From Bacteroidota bacterium (lineage in GTDB: Bacteria > Bacteroidota > Bacteroidia > B-17B0 > Aurantibacillaceae), in the NCBI GenBank assembly GCA_016708845.1, contig JADJFB010000016.1, positions 1-64,000 of the forward strand: DNA of 64,000 bases, written 5' to 3'. Under the pieces are notes generated by a model. The model made no database searches and was not told the DNA's origin. It was given only the letters and a program-made list of their open reading frames with translations. A program made the translations under genes and the position numbers. Below are positions 21,201 through 30,226 of the stretch, piece after piece; position 1 is the first letter of the stretch; every line of letters starts with the position of its first letter.

Positions 21201-21518
21201 TTTAAATATTTATTAAACCGACCAATTCGTTCCGATTTTGTTCAAAATTTCCAAATTATTGGCTTCGGAGATTTAGGAATGGCTTGGTATGATGTAAATC
21301 CTTATAGCGATGAAAATGTATTAAACAAAAATGTGTATGTTGGTAATCCTGTCACTCTAACTATTTTTAATCAAAAAGAACCAATTGTTGGAGGTTATGG
21401 TTTCGGATTACGTTCGCGTTTATTAGGTTATTTTATTCGTGTTGATTTTGCTTGGGGGGTAGATGATAAAAAAGTTCAAAAAGGAATGACCTATTTATCT
21501 TTAACTACTGATTTTTAG
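18228..21518 (+). CDS. Large envelope protein: peptidase-MA-like, TolB-like propeller and C-terminal barrel
   Basis: A 1096-residue exported protein with a signal peptide cleaved near TYSQ (about residue 20). Residues 30-280 resemble an inactive-looking peptidase MA-like region (LYEGGQEIARYAA, LPYWFKNGLIAYLSEGW). Residues 300-560 carry propeller-type segments (KVSPDGQKISYATNELGQYKVF, YAFSHDGKRIVMSAVKKGKGQSDIFIF, DDNSPVFVDNSKGILFQSNRT) similar to TolB/WD40-like blades. The last 370 residues have beta-barrel-like strands ending in GGYGFGLRSRLLGYFIRVDFAWG, reminiscent of Omp85/surface-antigen ends. The role is unknown; the architecture suggests an outer-membrane protein with a periplasmic propeller. 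The downstream TSUP gene starts after 5 bases. Confidence 0.7.
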   Translation: MKRLLSLFFLVVCIKTTYSQFYYGSQLEFGKNRLQYQSFNWTYFDFERFRVYLYEGGQEIARYAATSVDRQLPIMEKRLDFQLDDKIDIIVYNNQNDFKQSNIGLASEENGNIGGVTRIIGDKIFIYFTGSHADLDKQIRAALAELMVDQMMYGGRTRDIVRNSTLLALPYWFKNGLIAYLSEGWNSSIDNRVMDAIQNDKFLKFNQLTGKEAIMAGHAMWYYVAEEYGEAVIPNLLYMTKVSRNPNNAFLYVLGTSVQYMTSEFTNKMAKRYFDYRDSTRKNPVTESVLKKQKKSPHYYQLKVSPDGQKISYATNELGQYKVFINTIGEKKVKRLIKLNPKLERLEDNTYPLIAWHPNNTVVSMIYERKNVLKLHTYDTENKETNKRNVTGFEKVNSYAFSHDGKRIVMSAVKKGKGQSDIFIFTLNSGGVEQITNDAWDDNSPVFVDNSKGILFQSNRTHDTIKGNEDAKLYLKFSKNSDIFYYNAATKSNLLYRVTNTPDVNETSPQEYSKGVIAYLGEANGVYNRYIGELDSSIAFVDTTEHYRYFYNSKAITNYQKNIQEHHINARYTKYAEIIIDNFKERLMVSPLTPPNDLKPITLNNTWFKAVPRTNLADPDKIIITNPVRRDENLGQKVADTTAKKTEGIDFENYDIKGEKKKDPFVVNTKPIDPNSPGLGVKNPQESGGNSSNELRFPIQQNYYTSFKTDQVVTQLDNSFLGTNYQRFTGGGSPVYLNPGLNALFKIGLSDLFEDKRIVAGFRIAGSLDNEYLLSWENRIKNVDRQLVLHRQSFLKVNGYAGVAKILTHDARYTWKIPFSEVSATKLSIMYRNDRTVFASVSDQSLPTPNAYDNYGGAKVEYIFDNTRKRGLNLYNGTRFKMWAEYWRLVKEEQHDLLTMGFDFRNYKKIHRDLIWANRVAGATSLGKDRLVYYLGGVDNWLNPQFDNSINIVKPEQYQFQTLATNLRGFKQNIRNGNNFVVWNSEVRWPIFKYLLNRPIRSDFVQNFQIIGFGDLGMAWYDVNPYSDENVLNKNVYVGNPVTLTIFNQKEPIVGGYGFGLRSRLLGYFIRVDFAWGVDDKKVQKGMTYLSLTTDF

Positions 21519-21523
21519 TAATC

Positions 21524-21910
21524 ATGCAAAACAAAAAGCCAATGACTATACAAATTCTATTAATTTTATTAGCTGTAGGTTTAGCAGCTGGATTTTTAAG
21601 TGGCATGGTTGGCATTGGCGGTGGTATCATCATTGTGCCAGTATTAGTTTATTTTCTTGGCTTTACGCAGCATCAAGCACAAGGCACCACCTTATTTATG
21701 TTTTTGTTGCCAATAGGAATTTTAGGAGTGATGAATTATCATAAACAAGGCTATGTAGATTATAAAACAGGATTGATTATCTGTTCTACTTTTATTTTTG
21801 GAAGCTACTTTGGTAGTAAATTATCTATTTCTTTAGACCAAAAAACGGTGAAACAAATTTTTGGCGCCATCATTATTTTGTTAGGCGCTAAAATGTTGTT
21901 TTGGAAATAG
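21524..21910 (+). CDS. TSUP (TauE/SafE) family transporter, half-size
   Basis: A 128-residue membrane protein with about four helices and the conserved glycine-rich start of the TauE/SafE family (GFLSGMVGIGGGIIIVPVLV). Full-length members of about 250 residues have two such halves. This is only one, so it probably acts as a dimer, as other short members are thought to. The substrate (sulfite, sulfonate or another anion) is unknown. An internal ATG at 21542 is an alternative start. It lies 5 bases after the large envelope protein gene and ends 1 base before a convergent gene. Confidence 0.85.
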   Translation: MQNKKPMTIQILLILLAVGLAAGFLSGMVGIGGGIIIVPVLVYFLGFTQHQAQGTTLFMFLLPIGILGVMNYHKQGYVDYKTGLIICSTFIFGSYFGSKLSISLDQKTVKQIFGAIIILLGAKMLFWK

Positions 21911-21911
21911 T

Positions 21912-22487
21912 CTACTTGCCTTTTCTAATCGAAAACAACCTACCCACTGCAGAGGTCTTTCCATCATCTGTAAACACACCATGTTCAGAGCCTTTTACAT
22001 CTTCAATCGAATAAAAAGCATTAGGTGTAAGTGTATCTATTAAATTAATAACTTCTGCTTTATCGGTTCGTTTTACAATCGTAAAAATCAGTTTTACAGG
22101 TCCCATCGCTCCCTGACCATCAACTATAGTAATGCCTTGATGCCTAACTTTTAAGGCTTCTGTTAAGGGGGTAATATCTTCATTACTAATGATGCGAATA
22201 ATTTGAGCGCCCATTGCCAAACGCTCTTCAATATACATTCCTAAATAAGTTCCTGCACTAAATCCAGCTGCCCAAGCTATAAAACAAGCTACATTATCTA
22301 AATGACTAAACACTTGCCTCATAGCTACCAACCAAATTAATACTTCAAAAAAACCAAGAATTGGAACTATCTTTTTAAACCCTTTAGAAATGAAAATGTG
22401 ACGCAGCGTGGCCATGGTCACATCACCTAAACGCGATATGAAAATAAGAATTGGTAGTATAATCCAGCTGAAATAATCGAATTCCAC
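21912..22487 (-). CDS. DUF2179/DUF5698 membrane protein
   Basis: A 191-residue protein with an N-terminal membrane domain of about three helices (SWIILPILIFISRLGDVTMATLRHIFISKG) and a soluble C-terminal DUF2179 domain (AEVINLIDTLTPNAFYSIEDVKGSEHGVF). This is the normal architecture and length of the YebE/UPF0316-like proteins. Their function is not established. The start is the ATG at 22487, divergent from the AsmA-like gene. Confidence 0.88.
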   Translation of the reverse strand: MEFDYFSWIILPILIFISRLGDVTMATLRHIFISKGFKKIVPILGFFEVLIWLVAMRQVFSHLDNVACFIAWAAGFSAGTYLGMYIEERLAMGAQIIRIISNEDITPLTEALKVRHQGITIVDGQGAMGPVKLIFTIVKRTDKAEVINLIDTLTPNAFYSIEDVKGSEHGVFTDDGKTSAVGRLFSIRKGK

Positions 22488-22637
22488 GATATGCGTTTAA
22501 TTTCCTATAAAAGTACTTGTACTTTATTGATGTAAAATGCGTTATGCGTTTAATTATTAATAATCTGTTGTTTAAACAATAGCATTATTTGGCTAAAATT
22601 AACAAGCAATAAAGCGGAAATTTAGAGTATCGAAAAT

Positions 22638-25247
22638 TTGCAAGAACATATTGTACAAGAAGCTCCCAAAAAGAAGAAAAGTATTTGGAGATTTTTAAAA
22701 CGTTTGATTTTAACGTTGGTAATTTCCGTTGTTTCAATTGTTGGGATTAGTGTGTCGTTAGTATTTATTTATGAGGAGGAAGTGGTTAGCCTAATTATTA
22801 AAGAACTTAACAAGCATTTAAAAACAGAAATTCGAATTGATCCAAAAAACATTGATTTAACCATTATCCAATCCTTTCCTAATTGTGCTATTGAGTTTAA
22901 AGAGTTGACTGCCATGGATGCCGAAGGCTTTAAAACTAGCGATACCTTATTGCAAGCTAAAAGTTTATCTCTGGCGTTTAACATCAAAGACCTATTTAAT
23001 AAGAATTATACCATTAAGAAAATCTCCTTAAAGGATGCAAATTGTCATTTAAAGGTTGATAAAAAAGGTAATGCCAATTATTTGGTTTGGAAATCAGATA
23101 CTACAAGTACTGAAAGTACAAGTTTAAAATTTGCTTTAGAAAACATCAGTTTATCAAATGTTGAATTAACTTACAAGAACAATAAACACAAAATTAAATT
23201 AAACACTTCCATCAAAGAACTTCATTTTAAAGGAAAATTCAATGATGATCAATATACGCTCATATCTGATGGAAATGCATATGTTGATTTGTTTCAGGTT
23301 GAGAATGTGAAGTATTTAAATAATAAAAAATTAAAATTTGATATTGTGTTTGACGTCAATGGTTCAAATTATGCCATTCAAAAATCGGAAACCTCTATCA
23401 ATGAAACGCAAATTGTAAGTAATGGCGCTTTTGTTATTAAAGATAGCTTACAATCCTTAGATATTAATTTTAATGGAAAGAACTTAGATATTTCAACAAC
23501 CTTGTCTTTGCTACCAGAAAAGTTTCAGAGTCAAATTCATGATTATGAAAGTGATGGTGAGTTCTACGCGTCGGGCGAATGTCATTACAAAAGCGGAACT
23601 CCGATTGTTATTAAATCAGATTTTGGAATTAAAAAAGCAACCATCACTTATAAAGAAAAAAATACCACTTTAAATAATGTAAACTTAATTGGGAACATTA
23701 TTTTGAATGAAAATAGAAGTACGTTAACTCTTAAAAATATTTCAGCGAATTTAAATAATAACACTTTTACAGGAGATATGGAGTTAACCAACTTTAAAGA
23801 TCCATATTTGAAATTAAAGTTAGCTGCAAATACCAAACTTGAAGAGTTGATTGCGTTTTATCCGATTGATACTTTGGAAAATTTGAGCGGAGCAATTAAT
23901 GTAAATGCTGAAATTGAAGGCTTGATTAGTGAAATGAAATCTAATGCCTACAGTCCAAGTATTAAAGCTAATGGAAATGCAGTAATTACTGATTTAAAAG
24001 CAACGTTTAAACAAACAGATAAAGTCATTAATATTCCCGAAGGTAAATTAGAGTTAAATAACAGACATTTAAATGTTTACAATTTAAAATTAATTAAAGG
24101 TAACTCTGATGTGATGCTAGTGGGAGAATTACCTAATTTTTTAAGTTACTTATTTGACTCTAAAGAACCATTAACAATTGTAGCGCAAGTAACAAGTGAT
24201 AAAATAGAATTAGAAGATTTTTTATTTGGCGCAGGAAAATCGAGCGAAACATCTTCCATTAATATTCCTGCTAATTTGGATATTAATGTTTCTGTAAATG
24301 TTCAACATTTGACTTTTTCAAAATTTGTAGCGGATAACATCAAAGGTAATATGTTATTGAAAAATCAAAAAATAGCTTTGAAAGATTTGAGTTTAAATGT
24401 AACCGATGGAGAAGTGAAATTGAATGCCTTTGCTGATGCGAGCGGAGAAAACATTAAAGTATCTGGAGATTGTGAATTGAATAAACTCAATGTGCAAAAA
24501 TTATTTACTCAGTTAAACAACTTTGGACAAACCACCATTCAAGATGCAAATCTAAAAGGCTATGTAACTACGAGTATTGATTTTACAGGTTCCTGGGATA
24601 AGAAGTTGAATGTGGATTTAGGAAGCATTAATGTCACGAGTAGTATCTTAATTGAACGCGGAGAATTGATAGGCTTTAAACCTTTAGAGAGTCTAGCAAA
24701 GTATATTGATGTGAATGAATTGAAACATATCAAATTTTCTACTATGCAAAGTGCTGTTGAAATTAAAAATAAAGTCATTACGATTCCTAGAACTTCTATA
24801 AAATCTAATGCGATTAATTTAGAGCTATGGGGTAAGCATGGCTTTGATAATGTCATTGATTATCATATTCAATTATTATTGAGTGAAATTTTGGCAAAAA
24901 AACCAAGAGCAAATAAAGATTTTGATGAAGGATTATCCTTAGTTGAAAACGATCCTGAAAACAGACGATCTGTATTTATTGTTATGACAGGCCCAATTGA
25001 TAATCCTATCATTAAGTATGATAGAAAGGGTGCAAAAGAAAAAATCAAGCAAGATATTAAACAAGAAAAGCAAAATTTAAAACAACTTCTAAAAGAAGAA
25101 TTTGGTTTCTTTAAAAAAGATAGCATCAAAGTGAAAGAAACGCAAAAAGCCAACCAAAATTTCCAAATACAAGTTGGCGAAGAAAAGCCTAAAGCCAACA
25201 AGCCTCTTCAACCTAAAAAGAAAGAAGAAGACGAAGATGATTTTTAG
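22638..25247 (+). CDS. AsmA-like inner-membrane/periplasmic protein
   Basis: An 869-residue protein with one N-terminal membrane anchor (about residues 20-42, LILTLVISVVSIVGISVSLVFI) and a very long periplasmic beta-rich region typical of AsmA/TamB-like proteins, now linked to bridge-like lipid transport between membranes. The C-terminal AsmA_2 part contains the LNVDLGSINVTSSILIERG and FDNVIDYHIQLLL segments. A low-complexity Lys/Glu tail ends the protein. The open frame begins with TTG at 22638; no nearer ATG precedes the anchor, so TTG is the probable start. It is monocistronic by position. Confidence 0.87.
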   Translation: MQEHIVQEAPKKKKSIWRFLKRLILTLVISVVSIVGISVSLVFIYEEEVVSLIIKELNKHLKTEIRIDPKNIDLTIIQSFPNCAIEFKELTAMDAEGFKTSDTLLQAKSLSLAFNIKDLFNKNYTIKKISLKDANCHLKVDKKGNANYLVWKSDTTSTESTSLKFALENISLSNVELTYKNNKHKIKLNTSIKELHFKGKFNDDQYTLISDGNAYVDLFQVENVKYLNNKKLKFDIVFDVNGSNYAIQKSETSINETQIVSNGAFVIKDSLQSLDINFNGKNLDISTTLSLLPEKFQSQIHDYESDGEFYASGECHYKSGTPIVIKSDFGIKKATITYKEKNTTLNNVNLIGNIILNENRSTLTLKNISANLNNNTFTGDMELTNFKDPYLKLKLAANTKLEELIAFYPIDTLENLSGAINVNAEIEGLISEMKSNAYSPSIKANGNAVITDLKATFKQTDKVINIPEGKLELNNRHLNVYNLKLIKGNSDVMLVGELPNFLSYLFDSKEPLTIVAQVTSDKIELEDFLFGAGKSSETSSINIPANLDINVSVNVQHLTFSKFVADNIKGNMLLKNQKIALKDLSLNVTDGEVKLNAFADASGENIKVSGDCELNKLNVQKLFTQLNNFGQTTIQDANLKGYVTTSIDFTGSWDKKLNVDLGSINVTSSILIERGELIGFKPLESLAKYIDVNELKHIKFSTMQSAVEIKNKVITIPRTSIKSNAINLELWGKHGFDNVIDYHIQLLLSEILAKKPRANKDFDEGLSLVENDPENRRSVFIVMTGPIDNPIIKYDRKGAKEKIKQDIKQEKQNLKQLLKEEFGFFKKDSIKVKETQKANQNFQIQVGEEKPKANKPLQPKKKEEDEDDF

Positions 25248-25359
25248 TACTGCGTCAATTCTATAATAGCGAAGTAACCTCATATTTAGCTTTGTCTCCA
25301 TAAATAATTGTCTAATTATTCCATTTTTTCACTACATTTAATTACTAAAACGACAACAC

Positions 25360-26301
25360 ATGAACAACTATGCTCTAGCAATACACGGAGGAGCAGGTAC
25401 TATTTTAAAAAGTACTATGACTCCCGAAAAAGAATTAGCTTATAAAACAGGTCTGCAAGATGCCATAGAAGCTGGAGAAAGTATTTTAAAAAGTGGAGGC
25501 TCTGCTTTTGATGCTGTTGAGACTGCAATTATTAAATTGGAGAACAACCCTCTGTTTAATGCAGGCAAGGGAGCAGTGTTTACTAATAATGGCACACATG
25601 AAATGGATGCTTCTATTATGAATGGAAAAGATTTAATGGCAGGAGCTGTTGCAGGAGTGCAAGGAGTTAAAAACCCTATCGCTTTAGCTCGCGCGGTTAT
25701 GGAGCAATCAGAACATGTTTTGTTAACTGGTAATGGTGCCATGGAATTTGCAAAAAAAGTAAATGCCCCATTTGAAAATGAAGAGTACTTTTTTGTGCAG
25801 TTGCGCTATGATCAATTGCAACAAGCCAAACAATCTAACAGTATGATTTTAGATCATACAGAAGATAAAATCGAACATGGTGAAAAGAAATTTGGAACAG
25901 TTGGTTGTGTGGCATTAGATTTAAATGGTAATCTTGCTGCTGGCACATCAACAGGCGGCATGACCAACAAAAAATTTGGAAGAGTAGGTGATAGCTCCAT
26001 TATTGGTGCTGGGACTTATGCTAATAATAATACCTGTGCTATTTCTTGTACCGGCCATGGTGAATTATTTATTCGTTCAGTGGTGGCTTATGATATTTCT
26101 TGTTTGATGGAATACAAAAATTTGTCATTGAAAGAAGCCTGTGATATTGTAGTGATGGATAAGTTGGTGAAGATTGGCGGCGAAGGCGGTTTAATTGCTT
26201 TAGATGCCAAGGGAAACATTGTGTTGCCTTTTAATTCAGATGGTATGTACCGTGCAAGTAAAAAACAAAACGAGGATATATTTATTGGGATTTATAAATA
26301 G
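25360..26301 (+). CDS. iaaA: Isoaspartyl peptidase/L-asparaginase (Ntn hydrolase)
   Basis: A plant-type asparaginase that splits beta-aspartyl dipeptides, including the beta-Asp-Arg released from cyanophycin. The signature AIHGGAGT is at the N-terminus. The autocatalytic Thr180 lies in KFGTVGCVALD, where cleavage makes Thr the new N-terminal nucleophile. Downstream are the substrate loops GTSTGGMTNKKFGRVGDSS and GHGE. At 313 residues the length is normal. It lies convergent to cyanophycinase and 1.1 kb from cyanophycin synthetase, so the three probably form a pathway. It could also act on general isoaspartyl peptides. Confidence 0.93.
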   Translation: MNNYALAIHGGAGTILKSTMTPEKELAYKTGLQDAIEAGESILKSGGSAFDAVETAIIKLENNPLFNAGKGAVFTNNGTHEMDASIMNGKDLMAGAVAGVQGVKNPIALARAVMEQSEHVLLTGNGAMEFAKKVNAPFENEEYFFVQLRYDQLQQAKQSNSMILDHTEDKIEHGEKKFGTVGCVALDLNGNLAAGTSTGGMTNKKFGRVGDSSIIGAGTYANNNTCAISCTGHGELFIRSVVAYDISCLMEYKNLSLKEACDIVVMDKLVKIGGEGGLIALDAKGNIVLPFNSDGMYRASKKQNEDIFIGIYK

Positions 26302-26324
26302 ATAGCAGAATACAATAAGTCATT

Positions 26325-26359
26325 AAAAAAGCGACAATCAATTTTGATGTCGCTTTTTT
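26325..26359. terminator. Bidirectional terminator between iaaA and cphB
   Basis: AAAAAAGCGACA pairs with TGTCGCTTTTTT around an 11-base loop. An A run leads in and a T run leads out, so it can end transcription from either side. Position between two convergent genes fits. Confidence 0.85.
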
Positions 26360-26395
26360 GTTTGTTGTAATTATCTTTTGATTTTTGCTAATTAT

Positions 26396-27268
26396 TTAAA
26401 TAGCAAAGTCAGTTGGTTTTTGAATCGTTAATTTTTTGTTTTTCAAATCATAATGATCACCTAAGGCCATCACATGAACGATTAAGTTATCAATAGATAC
26501 AGGCGCTCCCATTTCCACATCACTCATACTTGTATGACGCATGTGTGTTGCATCCACTAACATAATTAAACCAGACCCAACAGCTTCCATATTGTTGCCA
26601 TTTGTAATTAGTAGCCCTGCATCTTCACCTAAACCAACTCCTAAATTAATAGGGTTGCTGGCACATGCATATAATAAACGACCAATACGTCCACGTTGTA
26701 CAAAGTGTGTGTCAATAATTACGTTATTAATAAAACCTAAACCGCCTGTAATTTTTACTTCACCTTTATGCAAGGCTTCGCTGCTACTACCTTGGTAAAT
26801 CATATTGTTTGAACTTGCAGCTGCTCCGGCCGAAGTACCTGAAATTAAAAAATCTTCATTCTCGTATTTATCAAGCAATAAATGATGAAATGCAGTGCCT
26901 CCAAAAATAGCTGTTAAACGTAATTGATCGCCACCAGTAAACATCACCACATTAGCGTTTCGTAAGCGCTCTAAATATTCTTCAGAGTTTGCTTCTTCAC
27001 GAGTTTTAATATTTAAAACACCAACATTTGAAACTTGTAATTGAGCAAATGCTTTTACATATTCTTCACCAACCTCTTCAGGAATACTTGAAGCTGTAGT
27101 GATAATCTCAATACGTGACTCGCTATTTTTAGCGGCCTCGGTAGTGATACGTTTTAAAATACCTTTTTCAAAAAATTTTAAACTTCGCTTTAAGTCGGTT
27201 TCACTTTCCGAAAAACTACCTCTATCTACTGAGCCACCAATGATGACTAATTTCCCTTTTGGATTCAT
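26396..27268 (-). CDS. cphB: Cyanophycinase (peptidase S51)
   Basis: A serine exopeptidase that degrades cyanophycin to beta-Asp-Arg dipeptides. The nucleophile motif GTSAGA is present (Ser at about residue 146 from the ATG). The N-terminus has LVIIGGSVDRGSF, and MFTGGDQLRL matches the conserved family segment. The open frame begins two codons earlier with a TTG; I use the ATG at 27268. The length of 290 residues is normal. It is divergent from cphA across 155 bases and convergent with iaaA, so synthesis and breakdown genes sit together but on separate transcripts. Confidence 0.93.
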   Translation of the reverse strand: MNPKGKLVIIGGSVDRGSFSESETDLKRSLKFFEKGILKRITTEAAKNSESRIEIITTASSIPEEVGEEYVKAFAQLQVSNVGVLNIKTREEANSEEYLERLRNANVVMFTGGDQLRLTAIFGGTAFHHLLLDKYENEDFLISGTSAGAAASSNNMIYQGSSSEALHKGEVKITGGLGFINNVIIDTHFVQRGRIGRLLYACASNPINLGVGLGEDAGLLITNGNNMEAVGSGLIMLVDATHMRHTSMSDVEMGAPVSIDNLIVHVMALGDHYDLKNKKLTIQKPTDFAI

Positions 27269-27404
27269 AAACAATATTTATGTAAAACTATTGTAAAAAG
27301 AGCGATAATTAATTGAATTACAGGATTGTTTATACCATTATTTTGAACAATAAATAGTTTATATAAAAAACTAGGCTTATATTAGTCAAAAGACATTATT
27401 ATTC

Positions 27405-27416
27405 ACAATTAATTGT
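27405..27416. promoter_or_regulatory. Palindrome in the cphB/cphA divergent promoter region
   Basis: ACAATTAATTGT is a perfect 12-bp palindrome ending 7 bases before the cphA start, in the 155-base space shared by the two divergent genes. A site here could control cphA. AT-rich palindromes can arise by chance, so this is weak. Confidence 0.25.
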
Positions 27417-27423
27417 ACTATAT

Positions 27424-30041
27424 ATGAAGATTATCGAAACAAAAGTGATGCGTGGACCAAACTATTGGTCTATCAAAAGAAAAAAATTAATTGTGATGAA
27501 GTTGGATTTGGAAGAATTAGAAGAGCTTCCAACAAATAAAATTGACGGCTTCGGTGCTCGCCTTGAAGCCTTAATGCCAAGTTTAATGCAACACCGTTGC
27601 TCCGAAGGAAAAGAAGGTGGTTTGTTTTCTCGTATTAAAGAAGGTACTTGGATGGGGCACGTCATTGAACACATTGCTTTAGAATTACAAACTTTAGCAG
27701 GCATGGAATGCGGTTACGGTAGAACAAGAGGCACAGGCGCTAAGGGAGTTTATAATGTTGTATTTAATTATATGGAAGAGGCTGTTGGTTTATACGCTGC
27801 AAAAACAGCTGTTAAAATTGCGGAACATTTAATTAAAGGGGAAGCTTATGATATAGATGCAGAAATTCGTCACATGCGTGAATTACGCGAAAGTGTGCGT
27901 TTTGGACCAAGTACTGGTTCTATTGTAGATGAAGCCATTGCAAGAGATATTCCTTTTATTCGAATTAATTCAGAATCCTTGGTGCAATTAGGATATGGAA
28001 AAAATCAGGTGCGCTTTAGAGCAACAATGACAGATAGAACAAGTTCTATTGCGGTTGATTTAGCGAGTAATAAAGATGAAACCAAGCGTATGTTAAAAGA
28101 CGCGGCGATTCCGGTAGCGAAAGGTGTTTGTATTTCAAATCCAGATGATTTAGAAGATGCTGTGAAAAGTGTTGGCTTTCCTTTGGTATTTAAACCTTTA
28201 GATGGTAATCACGGCAAAGGCGCTTCTATTAATGTAAAAACCATGGAAGAAGCAGTAGAAGCTTTTGCTCATGCAAAAAAATATTCTCGAAAAATAATTA
28301 TTGAAAAATTTATTACAGGATATGATTTTAGAGTACTAGTCATCAATAATCGTTTCATTGCGGCAGCTTTACGTGAGCCAGCTCATGTGATTGGCGATGG
28401 GAAATCGACCATACAACAACTAATTGATAAAGAAAATCTAGATCCTCGTCGTGGATATGGACATGAAAATGTATTAACCGAAATTTCTGTTGACAGAGAA
28501 ACGCTTGAACAGTTAGCGAAGAAAGAGTATAATTTAAAAACCATTTTAAAGAAAGATGAACACTGTTATTTAAAAGGAACTGCTAATTTAAGCACTGGCG
28601 GTACTTCTACAGACATTACAGATATTGTACATCCACATAATATTTTTATTTGTGAACGTATTTCCCGTGTCATTGGTTTAGATATTTGTGGTATTGATAT
28701 CATGGCTTCTAATTTAAGCGAACCATTAGAAGTAACAGGAGGTGTTGTGTTAGAAGTAAATGCGGCTCCAGGTTTCCGTATGCATTTAGCACCAGCAAAA
28801 GGCTTACCTCGTAATGTGGCAGCGCCAGTAATTGATATGTTATATCCAACTGGTAAATCATGTCGTATTCCTATTATTGCGATTACAGGCACCAATGGAA
28901 AAACAACGACTACACGTTTAATTTCTCATATCGTAAAAAATAATGGATTTAAAGTTGGTTTCACCACAAGTGATGGTATTTACGTTGGTAATTCGATGTT
29001 AACCAAAGGAGATACAACTGGACCTATTAGTGCTGAATTTATTTTAAAAGATCCTACTGTTGAATTCGCGGTTTTAGAAACGGCTCGTGGTGGAATTTTA
29101 CGTTCTGGTTTAGGGTTTAGCAGATGTGATGTGGCTGTAGTCACAAACATTCAAGAAGATCACATGGGGCTTTCTGATATTAATACACTAAAAGACATGG
29201 CACGCGTAAAAGGTGTTGTAGCAGAAAGTGTAAAGCGTGATGGCTATGTCGTATTGAATGCTGATAACGAATATTGCGCAGGTATTTCAAAAGAAGTGAG
29301 TTGCAACGTAGCTTACTTTAGTATGAACGAAAATAATCCAGTAATCCTTGAGCATTGCAAAAAAGGCGGTATTGCTGCTATTTACGAAAACGGCTTCATT
29401 ACCATTAAAAAAGGAGATTGGAAATTCAGAGTTCAAAAAGTGGTTAATGTGCCTTTAACTTTTGGCGGACGAGTGTCTTTTATGATTCAAAATGTATTGG
29501 CCGCAACATTGGCAACTTACGTATATGGTTTTGCTACCGAAGATATTGCGACTAGTTTAGAAACATTTATTCCTTCAGCAGCGCAAACACCAGGCCGTAT
29601 GAATATTTTTGATTTCAAAGAATATAAAGTGATGATTGACTTTGCGCATAACGCTGATGGCTTTAGAGGTATTAAAGAATTTTTATCAACTATTGAGTCT
29701 ACGTCTAAAATAGGCATCATTACAGGCACTGGCGACAGACGTGATGATGATATTAGAGATATGGGAAGAATTTCAGCTGAGATGTTTGATCATATTATTA
29801 TTCGTCAGGATAAATTTTTACGTGGACGTCAAGCAGAAGAAATTGTAAAATTATTAGTAGAAGGAATTCAGCAAGTAGCCCAATGACTTCCTACGAATAT
29901 GTGCCAAAAGAAATTGAAGCCTTAAATCATGCATTCAGTATAGCAAAACCAGGTTCTTTCATCGTTGCATTAAGTGATGTGATTGATAATGCCATTGAAG
30001 TAGTGCATTCTTATTTAGATAAGGAAAGAGAGGGAAAATAA
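27424..30041 (+). CDS. cphA: Cyanophycin synthetase (frameshift near C-terminus)
   Basis: Builds the arginine-aspartate polymer cyanophycin with ATP. The N-terminal domain has GLFSRIKEGTWMGHVIEHIALELQ. A central ATP-grasp domain (about 210-470) includes FKPLDGNHGKGASINV and EVNAAPGFRMHLAPAKG. A C-terminal Mur-ligase-like domain starts with the P-loop ITGTNGKTTTT at about residues 485-496 and includes QEDHMGLSDI and IDFAHNADGF. The frame ends at 29886, but an overlapping frame continues to 30041 with YEYVPKEIEALNHAF, matching the usual CphA C-terminus. A single base change near 29875-29885 would join them into about 873 residues, the normal length. Confidence 0.93.
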
Positions 30042-30050
30042 TCCTAAAAT

Positions 30051-30083
30051 AAAAAAGCCATCTGTTATTTAGATGGCTTTTTT
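30051..30083 (+). terminator. Rho-independent terminator after cphA
   Basis: AAAAAAGCCATCT pairs perfectly with AGATGGCTTTTTT around GTTATTT. It lies 10 bases after the cphA stop. Confidence 0.9.
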
Positions 30084-30121
30084 ATTGTCATAAAACTGAA
30101 TATTGTATTTAATAATTAGCT

Positions 30122-30221
30122 GCGTGAGGGATTGCAGCGAAAATCCTTTTGCCTGCCTCTTGCAAATCACGCCAAGGCGTGAGTAGCGCAAAGCCCGACC
30201 CGCAGGGGCACGCCCAAGCCC
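30122..30221. repeat. GC-richer intergenic repeat element
   Basis: A block distinctly richer in GC than its surroundings, containing GCGTGAGGGATTGCAGCG, AATCACGCCAAGGCGTGA and GCAAAGCCCGACCCGCAG. This wording is typical of a dispersed repeat found between genes in many Bacteroidota. It fills the gap between cphA and the convergent peptidase gene. Confidence 0.6.
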
Positions 30222-30226
30222 TTTAA

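Noticed and set aside
24869..25201. 110-codon frame opposite the AsmA-like gene
   Set aside because: It mirrors the Lys/Glu-rich coding strand as Phe/Leu/Ser-rich sequence, a common artefact.
27424..29886. MurC or Mpl-type Mur ligase
   Set aside because: The Mur-ligase motifs are there, but the N-terminal ATP-grasp domain and total length identify cyanophycin synthetase.
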